The position numbers and the translations under genes were made by a program. From Monosporascus cannonballus (lineage: Eukaryota > Ascomycota > Sordariomycetes > Xylariales), in NCBI GenBank assembly GCA_004154925.1, contig QJNS01000277.1:1-64000 (forward strand): 64,000 bases of DNA, given 5' to 3'. Numbering within the stretch: position 1 is the stretch's first letter; each line of letters begins with the position of its first letter. The notes under the pieces were generated by a model. It was not told where the DNA came from and made no database searches. It worked only from the letters and a program-made list of their open reading frames with translations. Below are positions 32,670-46,143 of this stretch, piece by piece.

Positions 32670-33513
32670 GCGTCAAGGTGGTTGGTTTTGCTTGTGGCTA
32701 GTTGCACGTCGAGTTGGTAAAAAGGAGGTGTGAGCGGCGACACTCCTGAGAGCTCGGCAGTATTCAAGACTATTGGAATAATAATAATAATATAATAATA
32801 AACAAGAAAGACCCCTGGCTATCCGGTCGAGCAGGGAGCGTGGCATAGGTGCCATCATCGTTCTCCTTTATCTGCACAATGGCTAGTCGGCTGGAAGCGA
32901 ATTTCGGTCGTTGTACCTGCATTCTCTGAGCGTCCAGGAAATCCTGCCGGATGCGGAAGGATGGTTGTCTTTGTCCAAACCAGTTGTGGTGGCGCTACCG
33001 GGAAGTGTCTTAGCCCGGGGTGCCCGAGGTGCCCGGGGTCTCACTAGAACGACGTTAAGCTTCTCCATGGTAATAACTAGAGGCAAATGCAGCGTCTCAA
33101 TGGTAATCGAGACTCTTGAACTAAAGCCTTACAGCCTCGTAGAAACCTAGGAGCCGTTAACAGGGCCAAGTGAAACGACGTGCCTGAAACGTGGTGTTAG
33201 ATGGACGAGACTTGTTGGAATGCGTAATTTTTGGCCATACACCAAAACAACAAATTAAGATGTCCCACAGAGGTCACCACAGTTATCACATCTGCCAGCC
33301 CGCAGGCGTAAAATAGAGAGTATATAGTTGACTCAATTGCAAAAGGGGTATATCTCTGAGCTACATAACATCGAAGAGTTCGTATAGACACTGTGGGTGC
33401 TGGGTGGCATCCTGTATTAGCGATCGACATATCGACCAAATTCGCATCAATGCAACATGCATCGTCGCCCCGTTATTAGAAGCGGCTAGCATAAACCAAG
33501 CTCCGTCCGACAT
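32670..33513. other. Intergenic region
   Basis: Upstream of the low-complexity gene and downstream of the ammonium transporter. A TAATAATAATAATATAATAATAA-type tract lies near 32780-32802. No coding sequence is supported. Confidence 0.5.
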
Positions 33514-35191
33514 TTAGACCATCTCGCCACTCTTCTCGTGCTGGCTATTCTTGGACGAAACAGTGGCGCCAGGGGTGGCATCGGGAGTATGAGTATCGCT
33601 GGTGTGGCGCTGGAGTTCAACGTAGTCGTAGGCGAACTCGCCGAGTTGCACGTCATCGATGCCCATCTCTTCCTCCTCTAGCGAGACACGGAGCTTCAGA
33701 CCGGGGATCAAGTTAATCAAGAAGAGAATGAGGCAAGTGAGGGCGAAAGACCAGGCGAAGCCGGCGCAGCAATCGGCGAGCTGGTAACCAAGCTGGACGA
33801 AGTTGCGCTCGATCCAACCGGAACCGGAGAGCGAGGGGTCGAGAGACGTAATGTAATCGCTAGATTTCGTTAGCAATCGAAAGCTCAAAGGCAGAGTAGA
33901 GTTTGTGGGGGCGCGAATGAACTTACGCTGCGAAAATACCAGTCATCAGGTTTCCTGCGATACCACCGACAGCATGAACAGCGAAGATATCAAGCGCCTC
34001 GTCGATGCTGAATAGGAACTTCAACTTGGTAGCGAAGTTGCAGACAACCCCACCGACGATACCGAAGATAAAAGCGGCCCAGGGAGTGACGTACCCGGCG
34101 CCCGGAGTGATGGCAACGAGTCCAGAAATAGCGCCGGAGCAGAAACCAACGACGGACCACTTGCGCTCGAGACGGTAATCGAGGAGCATCCAGGTAAGTC
34201 CACCCATCGAGGCCGCGAGGTGGGTCGTGACGAGAGACATGACGGCGCGGATGTTGGCGCCCAGAGCAGAGCCACCGTTGAAGCCGAACCAGCCAACCCA
34301 GAGGAGCACAGTACCGAGAACGACAAAGGTTACGTTGTGAGGTCGGTAAGGCAGACCGGCAGATTTGGCGTAGCCGGTACGCTTACCAAGCATAAGCGAC
34401 ATGGCGAGGGCAGCGGCACCGGACGAGATGTGGACAGGAGTACCGCCGGCGTAGTCGAGACCGCCCATCTGGAAAGACCAGCCGTTGGCGTTCCAGGTCC
34501 AGTATGCGATAGGATCGTAGACGACGGTTGCCCAGACAAAGATGAAGACGATGCAGGGGAGGATGCGCATGCGGTCGACGGCAGCGCCAATGGCGAGGGC
34601 CGGACTGTGCTGTTCGTCAGCGAGGGTTGAGCAGGCTCAAACGGTGGACTTATTCCCCACTCACGTGATAGCCGCGAACATGCCCTGATATAGACAGAAC
34701 AAGATATCGGGGACGTTGGAGCTGCCTACTGAAGGCTGGGCGAGGGCCTTCATCAACCCGAAGTTGGACAGGTCACCGAGGAAGGGACCGGCGTTCTCGT
34801 TGTGGGTGAAGGTCAAGCTGTAACCCCAGAAGAACCATTGGAATTGGACGACGGCGACTGATACCAGGGACAGCATGATGAGCGAGAGTGCCGACTTTCG
34901 TCGAGCAAGACCGGAATAGAAGAAACCAACACCGGGGATCATGAGAAGCACCAGAGCCGAACAGGTCATGATCCAGGCCAAGTGACCACTCTATAAAACA
35001 GACCCAATTGTTAGCAAGGTTCAGATATCCAAGGCGACCGTCATCGACATCGACATCCCAAGCCCATGAAGCTGTAGTATCATGTATAGGCATCATACCT
35101 CGTAGAAGACGTTCAGGTCCTCGACACCGGAGGAGTAGCCGGGATCGGCCGCCCCTTCGGTGCCATTGTACGTGAGGGCGTACAAAGACAT
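33514..35191 (-). CDS. Ammonium transporter (Mep/Amt family)
   Basis: Plasma-membrane ammonium channel/transporter of 480 residues. Exons are 35099-35191, 34665-34990, 33927-34604 and 33514-33859, with introns of 108, 60 and 67 nt. Hallmarks: LVLLMIPGVGFFYSGLARRK, DPIAYWTWNANGW, DYAGGTPVHISSGAAALA (signature with the first pore His), WVGWFGFNGGSAL, GLVAITPGAGYVTPWAAF, and the second pore His in DIFAVHAVGGIAGN. The cytosolic C-tail starts GLKLRVSLEEEEMGIDD, the conserved regulatory tail of Mep proteins. The last 40 residues are Thr/Ser-rich. Two GATA words near 35525-35540 upstream could serve a GATA-type nitrogen regulator, but GATA is too short to be decisive. Confidence 0.95.
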
Positions 35192-38100
35192 GTTAACCGA
35201 GGCGCTATCGGTTTGCCGGGCCCTACCAATATGGGATACGGACTGGTGAGCGGTTGCTGTCTTAGGCCAAGACTATTGCAGGGACTGCTTTTGCCGCCCA
35301 AAAAGACTGTAAGACACGAGTCTAGAGGTGTCGTTTATTACTGATGGGGAAGAGTGAGACAGAAAAAGAAGGAAAGAACGGCGGAATCGTCACAGAGGAT
35401 GGCCGGGGGGGGGTGAGGTAGGATAAATACATGTGTGATACGACACGAGGAGGTCCTGGACCAACATCCGCTTCTTCTGCAGAAAACCTCAGCTCCCTAC
35501 CCAGCAAATGGGCGGTATGGACGAGAGATATGATAATAGGCGGGACAGGCACATGCAGGAGATTGATACCAAGACGAACCTCGTTTTTGGGACACTTCAA
35601 ATGCATACGTAGGTACAGGGGTGCAAACGGTAATCACGTCGATGGCTCTCGTGGGGGCGTTGTGGGCCTGGATCGACCACTGGCATTAGGCTTGTTCAGT
35701 AGCAGCGGCCACATATGGGTACCTAACAGAGTACGGGTTGAGCCACAGAATCTGCATAAAAATATTCAGGTTACTTTTAACGCTACCGCAAGGCCCGCCG
35801 ATACTGTTATGATTACGATCGAGATCCGTAGTAGTACACAAGCAACGGCAGCATTGGGGAGGCGGCTTTCGTAATTATTCCAGCATCAGCCCAGATGTCT
35901 CGAACTAATTGGAGATTTGCAGCCTTGTAATATATTGCATAAACTGTCGCTGCCGGCCACAGCATAAGTTACACATATATAAAGTTAGTCAAACTTTAAA
36001 TTTCCAAGTCGAAGACCGCCTTAGCGCGTGGAGCACCGATAGGGACGGAAACAGCAGGACCGGGAATCTCCAGCTTTGTAAGGCCTCTAGGATGGGATAT
36101 ACATACCTCTTGACCTCTGATCCCTGGGGCTTCATATTACACACTAAATACCCCTCTACCGCACTGATATGAGGTGTAGGTAGACGATGACAGCTTAGCG
36201 AACGCCGCAAAACACTTTGGGAGTAATTGATGTCACATAGCGTTGCACGGCACGCCCGGTTCTGCAACGTCCCAACCCCAACTTGTGTTACCGTCATACG
36301 TTGAACAGGTAATGCGCAGTGAAACCTACCCAGAGTAATCTGACCGCCGGGAGGGCAGACAAGGTGATACGGTGGCTAGAGTGCCTATGCGTTACGGTGG
36401 ACCCCATGGATGCAGGACGAGAATGCAGTAAGAAGAGGAGGCGCTGCCGGGGCGGTGTTAGCTGAAGTCCCTCGACCGACGGGGCGGTATTCAGTTCAGC
36501 TTGTACAACTCCCGGGCGGGATGTGGGCTGCGACGCAGATAGTATATTGCCCCCCTAACACCCACCAAACACGCGATACTAGTGTACCGGACTATTTTAC
36601 CATACCAGCCAAGTTCGTCTATCTCGTAGACAAGAACGTGGGCATGTCGGATGGGCAAACCGGAAACTGCTATACTTCCAGATAAAAGCCGCAGTCGGAC
36701 CTGCATGTGAAGTCAAGACTTTGGGGCCCGAATGGGCTCTTCTTGCTTTTTTTGTCGCATAACGTTCCGGTTACACCACCAGTCTGAGATGCAGAAAAGC
36801 TCCGCCGTGAGACGTTTAACCGTCGCAAACAATACCAGGAAAGCCACGTATACCTTTAAGACGTACTTCGTTGTTCTTGCAGGATGCCTGGAGGATGATC
36901 TGAGATATCCAAATCGGACTCGCAGGACTCGCCAAGTCAGCAGGTGGTTCAGCTAATGACATGAGGCCGTCTTCCGCATCAGATACTAACTATTAACTCT
37001 GGAAAGCGCTAGGGAGAATTATCGGGTGAATCAGTTCTAGTCGCCAAGTGATAGCGGCGTTCAGTTTTGCTAAGAAGATTCTGTAAGTTATCGTCAAGCT
37101 CAACTCCAGATAGGGTAGCTGAGGGAGTATAATCAAATCAATGTTTAACGGCCGGAGCCTACCTGAGCTGTGGCTGTTACCAAGAGGTCGTAGACTCGGC
37201 TTCCCGGACTCTAGTCGTAGAACTACTGCATGATATCCAGAGATTTCCCGATAGTGATAAGGCGCTATTTCGCATTATCCCTATTATCATTCGATTAAAG
37301 TTTGGACTATCTTGATATCAAGTTTTATGAACTTTAAGCAGTAACAGAAATATTTATCGCCTGGCGATGGTCGTTACCGACAGCTCGGTTCTTTCTGTCT
37401 GCTGATGGGTCCGTTTTACGGTAGCGCGATGCAGTAAGTGCTTCGTAGCTGTGGGCACTAAGGAGAAGTGCGATCGTCAGGGTAGATCCCTACCTCGCGT
37501 TGCCCCATGTCCCCTAACTCCCATTTCTTGGCTTTCATTCAGCGATTCCCTTGCGTGTGTCCGAAATTAGAAACGGTCAAGGCAAGGAAGGCAATGAAGC
37601 CATACCCACTCTGCAAACAGACAACAAACGACAAACGAAACATGTTGACCCCTTACATTGAATCAACAAGAGACACCGCTCTTCTCAAGCCTTATATGTA
37701 AGCTACAACACAGCTATGCATACGTAGTATGCTTCGATTCAGAAAACAGCTGGGAAACGTTCTGTGCCCGCTATCGCCTATCTCTATCTGATTGATCTAC
37801 CACGGAGCCGCCAAGTCGCGCCAAGCATCGGCCCTTGTCCGCCCAGAGATAAGGGAACCAGCTAACCAATAGCACAGAGGCTTTTCTCAGCCAACCACGA
37901 CCCCCGACTGCCTGTGTCGTAAAGTATCTCCATCCCCCCAGGCACATATCAAGACCACGATTATCATGGTATGAGCCACGATGACGCCCACGCGCAAACA
38001 CGCGACACTAGGAGTTGACTTCCCAAGCCTAATAAGCGATCTGTATGGCTGATCGCGAATGGGCTTCGTAATCACGTCTAACAGTACTTAGACTGCCCAG

Positions 38101-40581
38101 TCTCGGCTCGTTCTCAAACAGCAAGGCGTGCTCTTGAAATCAACAGCTTACAGGAGTGCCCAGTAAAAGAGAGCTATCGTCTCATTTCTTGAATTACATC
38201 CTGCCAGCCGAGCAAGAAGCCAGCCCGCGTATGCTTCTCAGGGGTCCCGGTCGCGACGGGATAATATCCCCTAATCACCATGCCACATCAGGAATACGTA
38301 GCGAGTTCGGCCATCAACATTTGGCTTGCTCTTATTTACCGACCTCGAATCAACGCCCTTGTACTAACCAACTAGCAGTTGGGTTGTCAGATAAGCTAGT
38401 GCGCGGCTCGGTCGTCTCGCTAGCTCCCGATTTCATGCGACGGTCAAGCAGCCGCCCGCGAACGTCTATGATATCATGAAAGCTACTCGCCCGCGTCTAC
38501 CCCTTCGGTCAGGCATACGACTCTGGCCATGCTCTGTGTCATCAATGCGGCTCCGGCGGCGATTGGTCTGGACTAACTTCGTTGCCACACGCGCCCATTA
38601 TGATCTCCCATGCGTAAAACTGTTGCAGCGAAGCCTTCTGGAAGTCTGCCTGACTCGGCCAGCGATGCGCGTGCCTCGTCAGCCTCATTTGGGTTTATCT
38701 TTGCCAATCAGATGTCTACCCCATGAGACGACAGTATTCAGCTCCGCGCTGCTTGATTGACCAGGTGCTTCATACCTGTGCGCTGCCGCTTTGCGCCCTC
38801 TCCAGATTAGCCCGTCCTGGTATCCTGCTTATCGTGGTGGTGCTTGCGAGACTTCCGACCTCCGACCGGAGATGTCTCCGTCGCTGATATGTGATTACGG
38901 AGTTGCCCCTTTGTCGATGCACTGAACTGGATATTCCGGCGACTGGACGTAAATGGCAAAATACCGACGTGAAGGAAGGCAGGTAACCCGGGCGGATTGC
39001 CCACGGAAGTGCGCCAGCGGAACTACAGTACGCGGACTAGGTTCCGCGGGGGGGGGGGAGCAGCAATGCAACGTCTGCCACAGATCTTACTCCCGCCAAT
39101 GGGCCAATTTCCGAACCGGCCGTTCCTCTTTTCAGGTGTATGGCGTTCGATGGTCCCTACATGCACTGAATTGAACCTCTTCTCCCGAGTCGCTTTCCGC
39201 GGCTGACTCCACCATATAACGCAGGAGTAATAACTGGCGTTTGCTACTGCCAGGGGCATGGCAGCTGCCTATTTCAGCTGTGCCTCATGTCCTGGCGTTG
39301 CAGTGACAACCGGCTGACCGTCGCTCGCATTTCAAATGGCACCTCCGGCGGGATGTAGACGGATCGGGACGGTGGTGCCTCTGGGGTGTGCGGTGGAATG
39401 GATCTAGACCTATCTATATATGTAGAACTATACACTGAGAGTAATATATGCAATGGTACCAAGGACAGGGGTCGGTTTTAGGAAACTCTCCTTTCTTCCC
39501 CTCACAGTCCTACTACCCTGCCTGTATTAGTACGTTCATGATAATACCTATAAATATTAAAGGAGAGGGGAAAAGAAAAAGAAAAAGGAAATAAAAAGGG
39601 GTCCGGTAAAGTAACGGACGGAGGATTACCTGGGGGTAGGTACCTGCCTGCGTGCAGGTCTCGAAACGAGACATGCTGTCTCCAAAATCCAATGGGCGGC
39701 CGGCACATATCCGGTCTAAACGTCGCGTCCAGCATCTACCGTACATATCTGCACGACATTGTATGCTTCTCCTACCTTCTCCGGGGGCATGATCTTCCAA
39801 AGCCAATGCAGTTGGATATGCAGGTAACCTACATATAACCCGTCGCCAAAATGGAGAGAAGGGGGGAGGGAATGCCGTAGCACCGAACCCGGCCGGCACG
39901 CGGCTATCTATCTACCAGACGTCTTCGCGACAGGGAGTCAGTTGTCATCTCGACTTTTATGTACCTGCGGAGAGGCGCTCTTAAGACAGGATTTGAAACT
40001 CGACCTGTATGAGCAGGATGGTGCGGCCATTCAAGGCGTATGCCCCGAATAACCTGCACTACTTCTCTCACTTATACTTACATAAGTTAGTAGAGATAGA
40101 GAGAGACGGAACACAGAGCAAATCGCCATCGTATACCCATGCTAAGCCATGTAGCGTTTAGGGAGTTAGATGCACGTAATTAATGTATGGTAGATGAGGA
40201 CCGGGGAGATCGCCGATAGTTGAGTACATAGTAAATAAACTCCCATCAACCATCAGGTTAGGATCACCGTTGCACCATAAACGAATAAGAAGTATGGAGT
40301 CGAATTAACTATTACTACCGACTCCTCCAACTAGGCGAGCTCCTCAGTCCCGCCACTGGCATAAGCACATCCACAAACTAGTCTCCCTAACCGCCGACTA
40401 TAACCGTACCTCGTAAACTCATGACCCGCAGCCCGCGAGGGCTATTCATTCACCCATCCATACGGCATCCATCCGCCTTGTATACGTATACACTCAATGA
40501 GAAGAATGAACGTTCCTTAGTGTCCTCCTTGGAGCCGAGGCCCACGAAGCATATCCGCCCACCCCAGCACCCGGCCCTCAC
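35192..40581. other. 5.4-kb gene desert
   Basis: No intact gene was found on either strand. Open frames are mostly 60-110 codons and overlap in opposite strands. GGTAACCCGGGCGG to GGGGGGGGGG near 39000-39058 and a frame with a CNVCHRSYSR zinc-finger-like string (39069-39098) were examined; they are too short to call. Purine-rich AAGGAGAGGGGAAAAGAAAAAG occurs near 39558-39590. The region may hold RIP-degraded sequence. Confidence 0.45.
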
Positions 40582-43500
40582 TCAGACTTCTGTGTCGAAG
40601 CCGCCGCCGCCCTTCTCGTCCGAGTGCTTGAATAAACCGGACACGTTGCCTTTGAGGCGGCCGAGCTTGCCGCCGAGGTGGTCGGCCTGGCGGGCAACGC
40701 GCCACTGCATGACGCCGCGGTGCTTGCGATGCAGCTGCTTGTGATGGTCTTTGTAGTCACGGATCTGGTCCCGCGTGCGGCGACGCCCGTCGTCAGCGTT
40801 GTTGTGCCCCGGCGCCACCACTGAGCTCGCCGCGTGTGTTGTGCCCTCGATCGGGTTGCGCAGGATCTCGCGTGCCTTGTCGCGCACCTTGCGGAGGCCG
40901 CCCGACGGCGAGACGTCCTCCGAGTCCGAATCGCTTTCGGATGACGAGGATGTGTCCGAGTCGTAGTCGCTATTATTGTTGTGGTCGTCATTCGTGTGGA
41001 CGCGAAGTTTCTTTCGCGTTTCCTCGTCGTCCTCTCCATTACTACCAGTGGCCGTCGCGCCTTCCTCGTTGTGCTCCTCGTGCAGGTTGGAATCGCCAGC
41101 GCCGTCGCCATCGAGCTTCTCATCCGTGATCGTATCCAAGCACTCCATGACGTTGCGCATGTCGATGTTCCCAGAGTGCGCCGCGTAGCCCTTGTGATAG
41201 CCAGATAGGCCGCGCCAGAACTTAACTTCTACCTCGACTTCACCGAGGGGCTCTTCGTTGTCTCCCGTGCCCGCGTATTCGCAGCACGTGGATGCTGTCT
41301 TGATGTTGTCCTTTCCGCCCTTCCACACCTTGAGCGTCTTCGTCTCGGCCTCCTCGTCCGTGAGATCCTGCAGCCATAGCACCGCGAACGCTTCGGTCCT
41401 GTCGGGTCCCACAACGGACTTGCGAAACTCGATGACCATGGGCGAGGAATAACGCTGGCGGACGGGCAGGAACACATCGTCAGGCCCGGACTTCCCTTTG
41501 TGCTGCCACTGTCCCTCGCTGTCTCCCGGCTTCATTTTGGTGCGCCCAAGGTTGGTTCGGATCTTGATGCGGTGCTGGCTGAGTTCCTTGGGAAGTCCTC
41601 CATTGGCCTTGACGGGGCTTCGGATCTCGAGGGTCCCATAGTCCCAACCGAGGAGATTAGGGGGAAGCTTGAGGTCCACACTGCGCCAAACCATGCTGAT
41701 GCGTACTCGTCCATATCCGATGCCTCCAGCCAACGGGTAGTTATCCATGACCTGACTTTTGTTGACGAAGATTTTCCCCAATGGGAGATAGACTATTCCG
41801 ATCAAGGGATCGTCCTCCCCGTCCCGGGAGTCACGGACACTAACAATGACTTCGGCGGTGCGCCAATCCCGAATGAAGCGCTCAGTCCCTGCGTTGAAGA
41901 ACGGCTTCGAGTTCTTCGGCTTCGTGCGCGATCGGAATACCTTCTTATGGTTGACGATGATAGTGCAATAGCTGTCCGGTAGATCTTCACTCTGCTCGGC
42001 TTCATCTTCGTGGTCACCTGCGTCGCCTTTGTCCTCTTTCTGAAGTTTTTGGATCTCTAGGCCTGTGATGTTATGGATTTTTATACTGAGGATGCCAGTG
42101 GGATACTCCTCGAGAGGGGGTGCCGATATGACCATCGAGTCTTCCAACTCCCTATAGTCCTGAGACTTTTGCTGGTGGAGCTCTTCGTCATCAGGGGACT
42201 TGTTTGCTTCCTGGAGCTTCCTCTCTGCAGCCTCGGAGACATGTTGCTTGAGCTGGTCCTTCGTCTTGATGTCGTCGTTGACGGTTTGCTGTTCGAGCTG
42301 CTTCTCAGCAATCCTCGTCTTTGCGAAGTAGCCTACTGCCCATTGCAAAGTGCCGGGCATTTTCTCGTCCGGATCTTGGCCGGTGAAGCGGTCTTCACGG
42401 TCTTGAACCTTGTTGTTGGTTTCGGGATTCTTCATAAGAGACTTGAGATCGACCTCGACGCGGCCCAGGTCATCATCAGCAGTCCACTTGTCGGAGTCCC
42501 ATAATTGAAGGCGCACTTTCTCCTCTGCGTCAATCTCTTCTTTCGTGACAAGAATGCTTACGTATTCGTGCCAACTGGGGATATCCTGCTCCTTGATGAT
42601 CCGAGTCGAAGCGACGGGTTTCCCAAACTTGCCCCATGATACCGAAACGTACGCATCGCTCGACCCATTCATGGGACCAATTCCGCTGTCGCCTTGCTTA
42701 AAGCCCTCCGCCTTTTTTATGTATATCCAGAGAACACCGCAAGCTGTCGTGTCCTTCTTGTAGTCTTCGCCTACGAGCATATCCTTCAAATTGAGAGTTA
42801 AGCTCTTAGGAGCGACGTACTCGGCTAAGGCGGCATCGATGGCGGATTGCACAAACGAAGAGATGAGGGGCACGTCCATTAGGTTCAAGCCATGCTTTGA
42901 CAAGGGCACGCAGGACAAGCTGCACTTTGGTTGGCCAAGAAAGGTCAGAGTGCAGAGAGAAATGAAGGGGGGATCGGGTGTGAGCTGCAACCGAAGACGA
43001 GTAGTCAATATAAGACCTCGAAGCTCGACCCAGACGGGTACCGCTATGCCGCCGGGTAGGTAAAACTTAATGTAGAGATGAGCGTTCTTCGCTTTCGCCT
43101 GGATGGATTTTCCGGTCGATCGGCTTCGATAGGCGAGCGTGAGTTCAAGGTTGATAAAATCACCTTCTTCCGCTTCCATACCCTCATTTATTACCGTTTG
43201 TTCTTGTTCTTCCTGCTTCGTGCCTGTGCCCTCGTTCTCCTGCTGCGGGCCACCCCCCGCATCACCATTCCCGTCTCCATCGCTGTCACCGTGGGAATTT
43301 TCAAGGTTGTTACGATCGCTCTGCTTCTTTTCCTCGGCGTCCTCCAGTTCGCCATCCCACTTAACAGACCGACTTGCAGCACCTGTCGGGAGCCACCTAA
43401 CACCGAGAATGCGAAACGACTCACTTCCCTGCCCAATGTCATCCACGCTCACCATCTTGACGACCTTGGGTAGGGATGCCTGCATGACATCTTCGATCAT

Positions 43501-44618
43501 GTCGACAAGGGATGCGAACATCTCGGGATTGACGAGGGGCCAAATGGCCGACAGAAGGCTGTTGAGCCACTGGACCGACTCAGGCAGCTCTTCGTTGTCC
43601 TCGATCATAGCCTCCTCTTCGCGCCTTGAAGAGTCCCAGAGTTCATCGTCGAATATCTCGGCAGACTTCTTATTCACCCAGTTGCTGATCCCAAAGGCGA
43701 TGGCACCCCCTAACAGTAAGAATAGAACCGTATTGGCTAGTGTGGACCAATACGGCAGAGGAAGCCTTCCTTTATTGTCTGGCGAGGCGACGGATTCTCG
43801 ACTACCGAAGAGAGCGGGAAGAAGAAGATTGTGGCAAGAAAGCTCATGGCGCCAAATCCGGCATATATGGCCTTCTGATAGATAGCTTCTAGTTCTTGCT
43901 TCGTGTCATCGAAGTCAGGTGGCGGGAAGACCCTTTGCATCCCGTTTGCCACCCTTTGGGACTTTCTCTTCTCGATGTTTAGCTCTTCCTCTGGCTTGGA
44001 GGCACCCTGCGGCCCAGTCCACGTGCTGGGATGGTCTCCAGGCTGGGCCACATTTTCCGCTACGCCTTTGAGATCTTTGTCGGTCTGGTCGTGAATGACG
44101 ATAGGGAGGTGGGTAACCGGGTCCGTCACCTCGCGCCCCTTTCCTTGCCGTTTAGACTTCTTCATGACTTTTCGCTTCTGCTTGGGATCGACGGCTCCAG
44201 CGGCGGCCTCGGTGGCCGACTTCTCTTCTCCGTCTTTGCCCTTCTTCCCATCTTGCTGTTCCTCACCTTCCCGCGTGGATTCTTCTCCCTGAGTTGCCTC
44301 CCCATCCGCGGATGACTGGTCGTAAGCATGTTGGGATGGATGGTCAGCAGAGTTGTGATTCGAAGAGGGATACGGTTCGTGGCCTGTCTCAGTGCCCTCC
44401 TCGTCCTTAAAAACAGCTTTCGCTTGGTGATACGCCCGCTTTGGTCTGGATTCATCCTCGGGTCCCCGTTGGGCCTGTTCCTCATCTTCCATCTGACCGT
44501 CCAGCTCCTTTCTATGCTGACGATAACCCTGAATCGTCGGAATTGGGTGCTTGCCGCTGTATGGATTCGTATGCCGCCGAGGTGCAGCATCCTGCTCGAA
44601 ATCCCTGTCGTCTGACAT
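40582..44618 (-). CDS. mug190: Mug190-like SMP/C2-domain membrane-contact protein (frame break at the TM hairpin)
   Basis: Large protein of the fungal Mug190/tricalbin-like type, expected to tether ER to plasma membrane and move lipids. The N-terminal part (start ATG 44618, MSDDRDFEQDAAPRRHTNPY) is about 290 disordered charged residues, then a membrane helix (AIYAGFGAMSFLATIFFFPL). The second part has a membrane helix (LANTVLFLLLGGAIAFGISNWV), an SMP-like region (LPESVQWLNSLLSAIWPLVNPEMF), and C2 domains around SWHEYVSILVT...LWDSDKW and LSIKIHNITGLE...DSYCTIIV. The C-terminal tail is Asp/Ser-rich. The two parts are in different frames and meet at about 43737-43810. A clean GT-AG intron that restores the frame was not found, so either a short intron with unusual borders or a frameshift is present. 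Confidence 0.82.
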
Positions 44619-45546
44619 TGCGATTTCCAACAGTCTCGGCTGGTGTAGTAGTAAAAGATAACCAGAGAGGTTGCTGTGCGTAAATGAAGAAAACGATCGA
44701 GAAGTTAAAATGAGCGAAGTGCAGCAGAAATGAAAGCAATCAGCAGAGTCCAATACTTAGTAAGTCTGACACGGAAACCTGTTATAGTCCGTCAAGAGGG
44801 TTATGAGACAGGTCAACCTGGTGATGATGCCATCATACACTGCAAAGGTAGGAGAATCCTTGTATGACAGCGCATAACATGGCATCCGTCAACCGATCGT
44901 TCAGGCAGGATTACGAACTAGAATGACCAGAGAAGTGAGTAGAATTCAGGTACAGGGAGGTTGAGTCGTCCAAGACTTCCTGGTAACACTGGTGAATGAG
45001 GTCATACCCGTCATCCCGACTGTCTTGGCAGCGATCGGATCCACAAGTGGGGCTACTGTCGTGCTACAATAAAGTGCCTAGTACCTAGGTAGGCATGCAC
45101 GTAACCGTCGAGACGGGCAGGTTAGGAGCGGGGGCGGGGTTATAGCTAACTGTACTAAATTGAGCCCAGTCAGGTACATATAGCGTTTACGTACAGCCCA
45201 CGCCCTGCGCCGAAGAGCCGAATACCTTCTCCTTCATTAATACCAGGTCTTCGATAATTAAATTGAGTTGTCACTGAAAGGGCACTGGAAAATAGAACAG
45301 GGAGCCAATTGAATCTGCGATGACGGAAAAGAGATTTCTGAAGCCAATCTCTAAAAATAGACAAGTTACGCTAGATGTGAATCCTTTTCCAGCTGGAATT
45401 GGGTAGGAATGTTACAAACCTGAACTCCCAGTATTTCCAACATGGTCGAGAAAGCTTATTATGAGAAGCCATGCAGCTAAAGCGAGGGGATTGCTATATG
45501 AGACCAGATATTGACGGTCTAGACAACACTGGTCCATCAGCGGCGA
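44619..45546. other. Intergenic region
   Basis: Promoter side of the Mug190-like gene and 3' flank of the methyltransferase gene. No coding sequence is supported. Confidence 0.5.
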
Positions 45547-46143
45547 TTACATTGGTCGAAGCAGATAGCACCAGTGAAATACGCCTGGTTCATTTGGATT
45601 ATTCTTGGGCGTCGGCACCTTAGCGGCAACTTCTACCTGAAAGGGCAGACGCTCGATCTCGAACCGCAAGGATGAGTAGCTCAGGGACACCCAGAACCCG
45701 CCGTCGACGAGGCGCTCCCTGATGCCGAGAGCCATCTGCAAGAGCGCTGATTCACCACCGCAAGATACGGCATCGACGGTGCTTTTATCGACGACGAGAT
45801 CGAATTTGCCGGGCAGGTCTTCGCAACCCAGTCGCGTCACGTCCGCCACTACGTACTTCGTCACTACGCCCCCAAACGCCTGCTTCTCCAGCGCTCGGCC
45901 CCGTTCGAGAGCCAGGGGCTCGTAATCGGCGTTCGTGATGTCTTGAAAACCCCTTCCGCGCAACTGGTTTTGGAGATCACTAGTCCCGGAACCCAGGTGA
46001 AGAATGCGTGCCGTCTTGCCGAGCCGTGCCAGGTACGGCTCGAGGATGGACGTGAAGGTCTCTGACGGCATCAACCACTCGAAGGAGGTCTCGGTGGTGA
46101 ATCGTTCGTGCCAGTAGCTTTGTTTCTCAAAGTCAGCCGGCAT
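45547..46143 (-). CDS. Class I SAM-dependent methyltransferase (METTL12/EEF1AKMT4-like)
   Basis: 198-residue single-exon gene. The N-terminal SYWHERFTTETSFEWLMPS motif and the SAM-binding motif I (ARILHLGSGTSDLQNQL) are typical of the small protein-lysine methyltransferase group related to EEF1AKMT4. Motif II-like NADYEPLALERG, the KYVVADVTRL acidic motif and FDLVVDKSTVDAVSCG (post-I and motif IV) follow. The start at 46143 (MPADFEKQSYWHERF) is preferred; the further upstream reading begins with GTG and adds ten unlike residues. The substrate could be eEF1A or another protein but is not shown. No membrane segment is present. Confidence 0.85.
   Translation of the reverse strand: MPADFEKQSYWHERFTTETSFEWLMPSETFTSILEPYLARLGKTARILHLGSGTSDLQNQLRGRGFQDITNADYEPLALERGRALEKQAFGGVVTKYVVADVTRLGCEDLPGKFDLVVDKSTVDAVSCGGESALLQMALGIRERLVDGGFWVSLSYSSLRFEIERLPFQVEVAAKVPTPKNNPNEPGVFHWCYLLRPM

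Noticed and set aside
39069..39098. CNVCHRSYSR zinc-finger-like string
   Set aside because: Only one partial C2H2-like half, without the paired His, and the frame is short.
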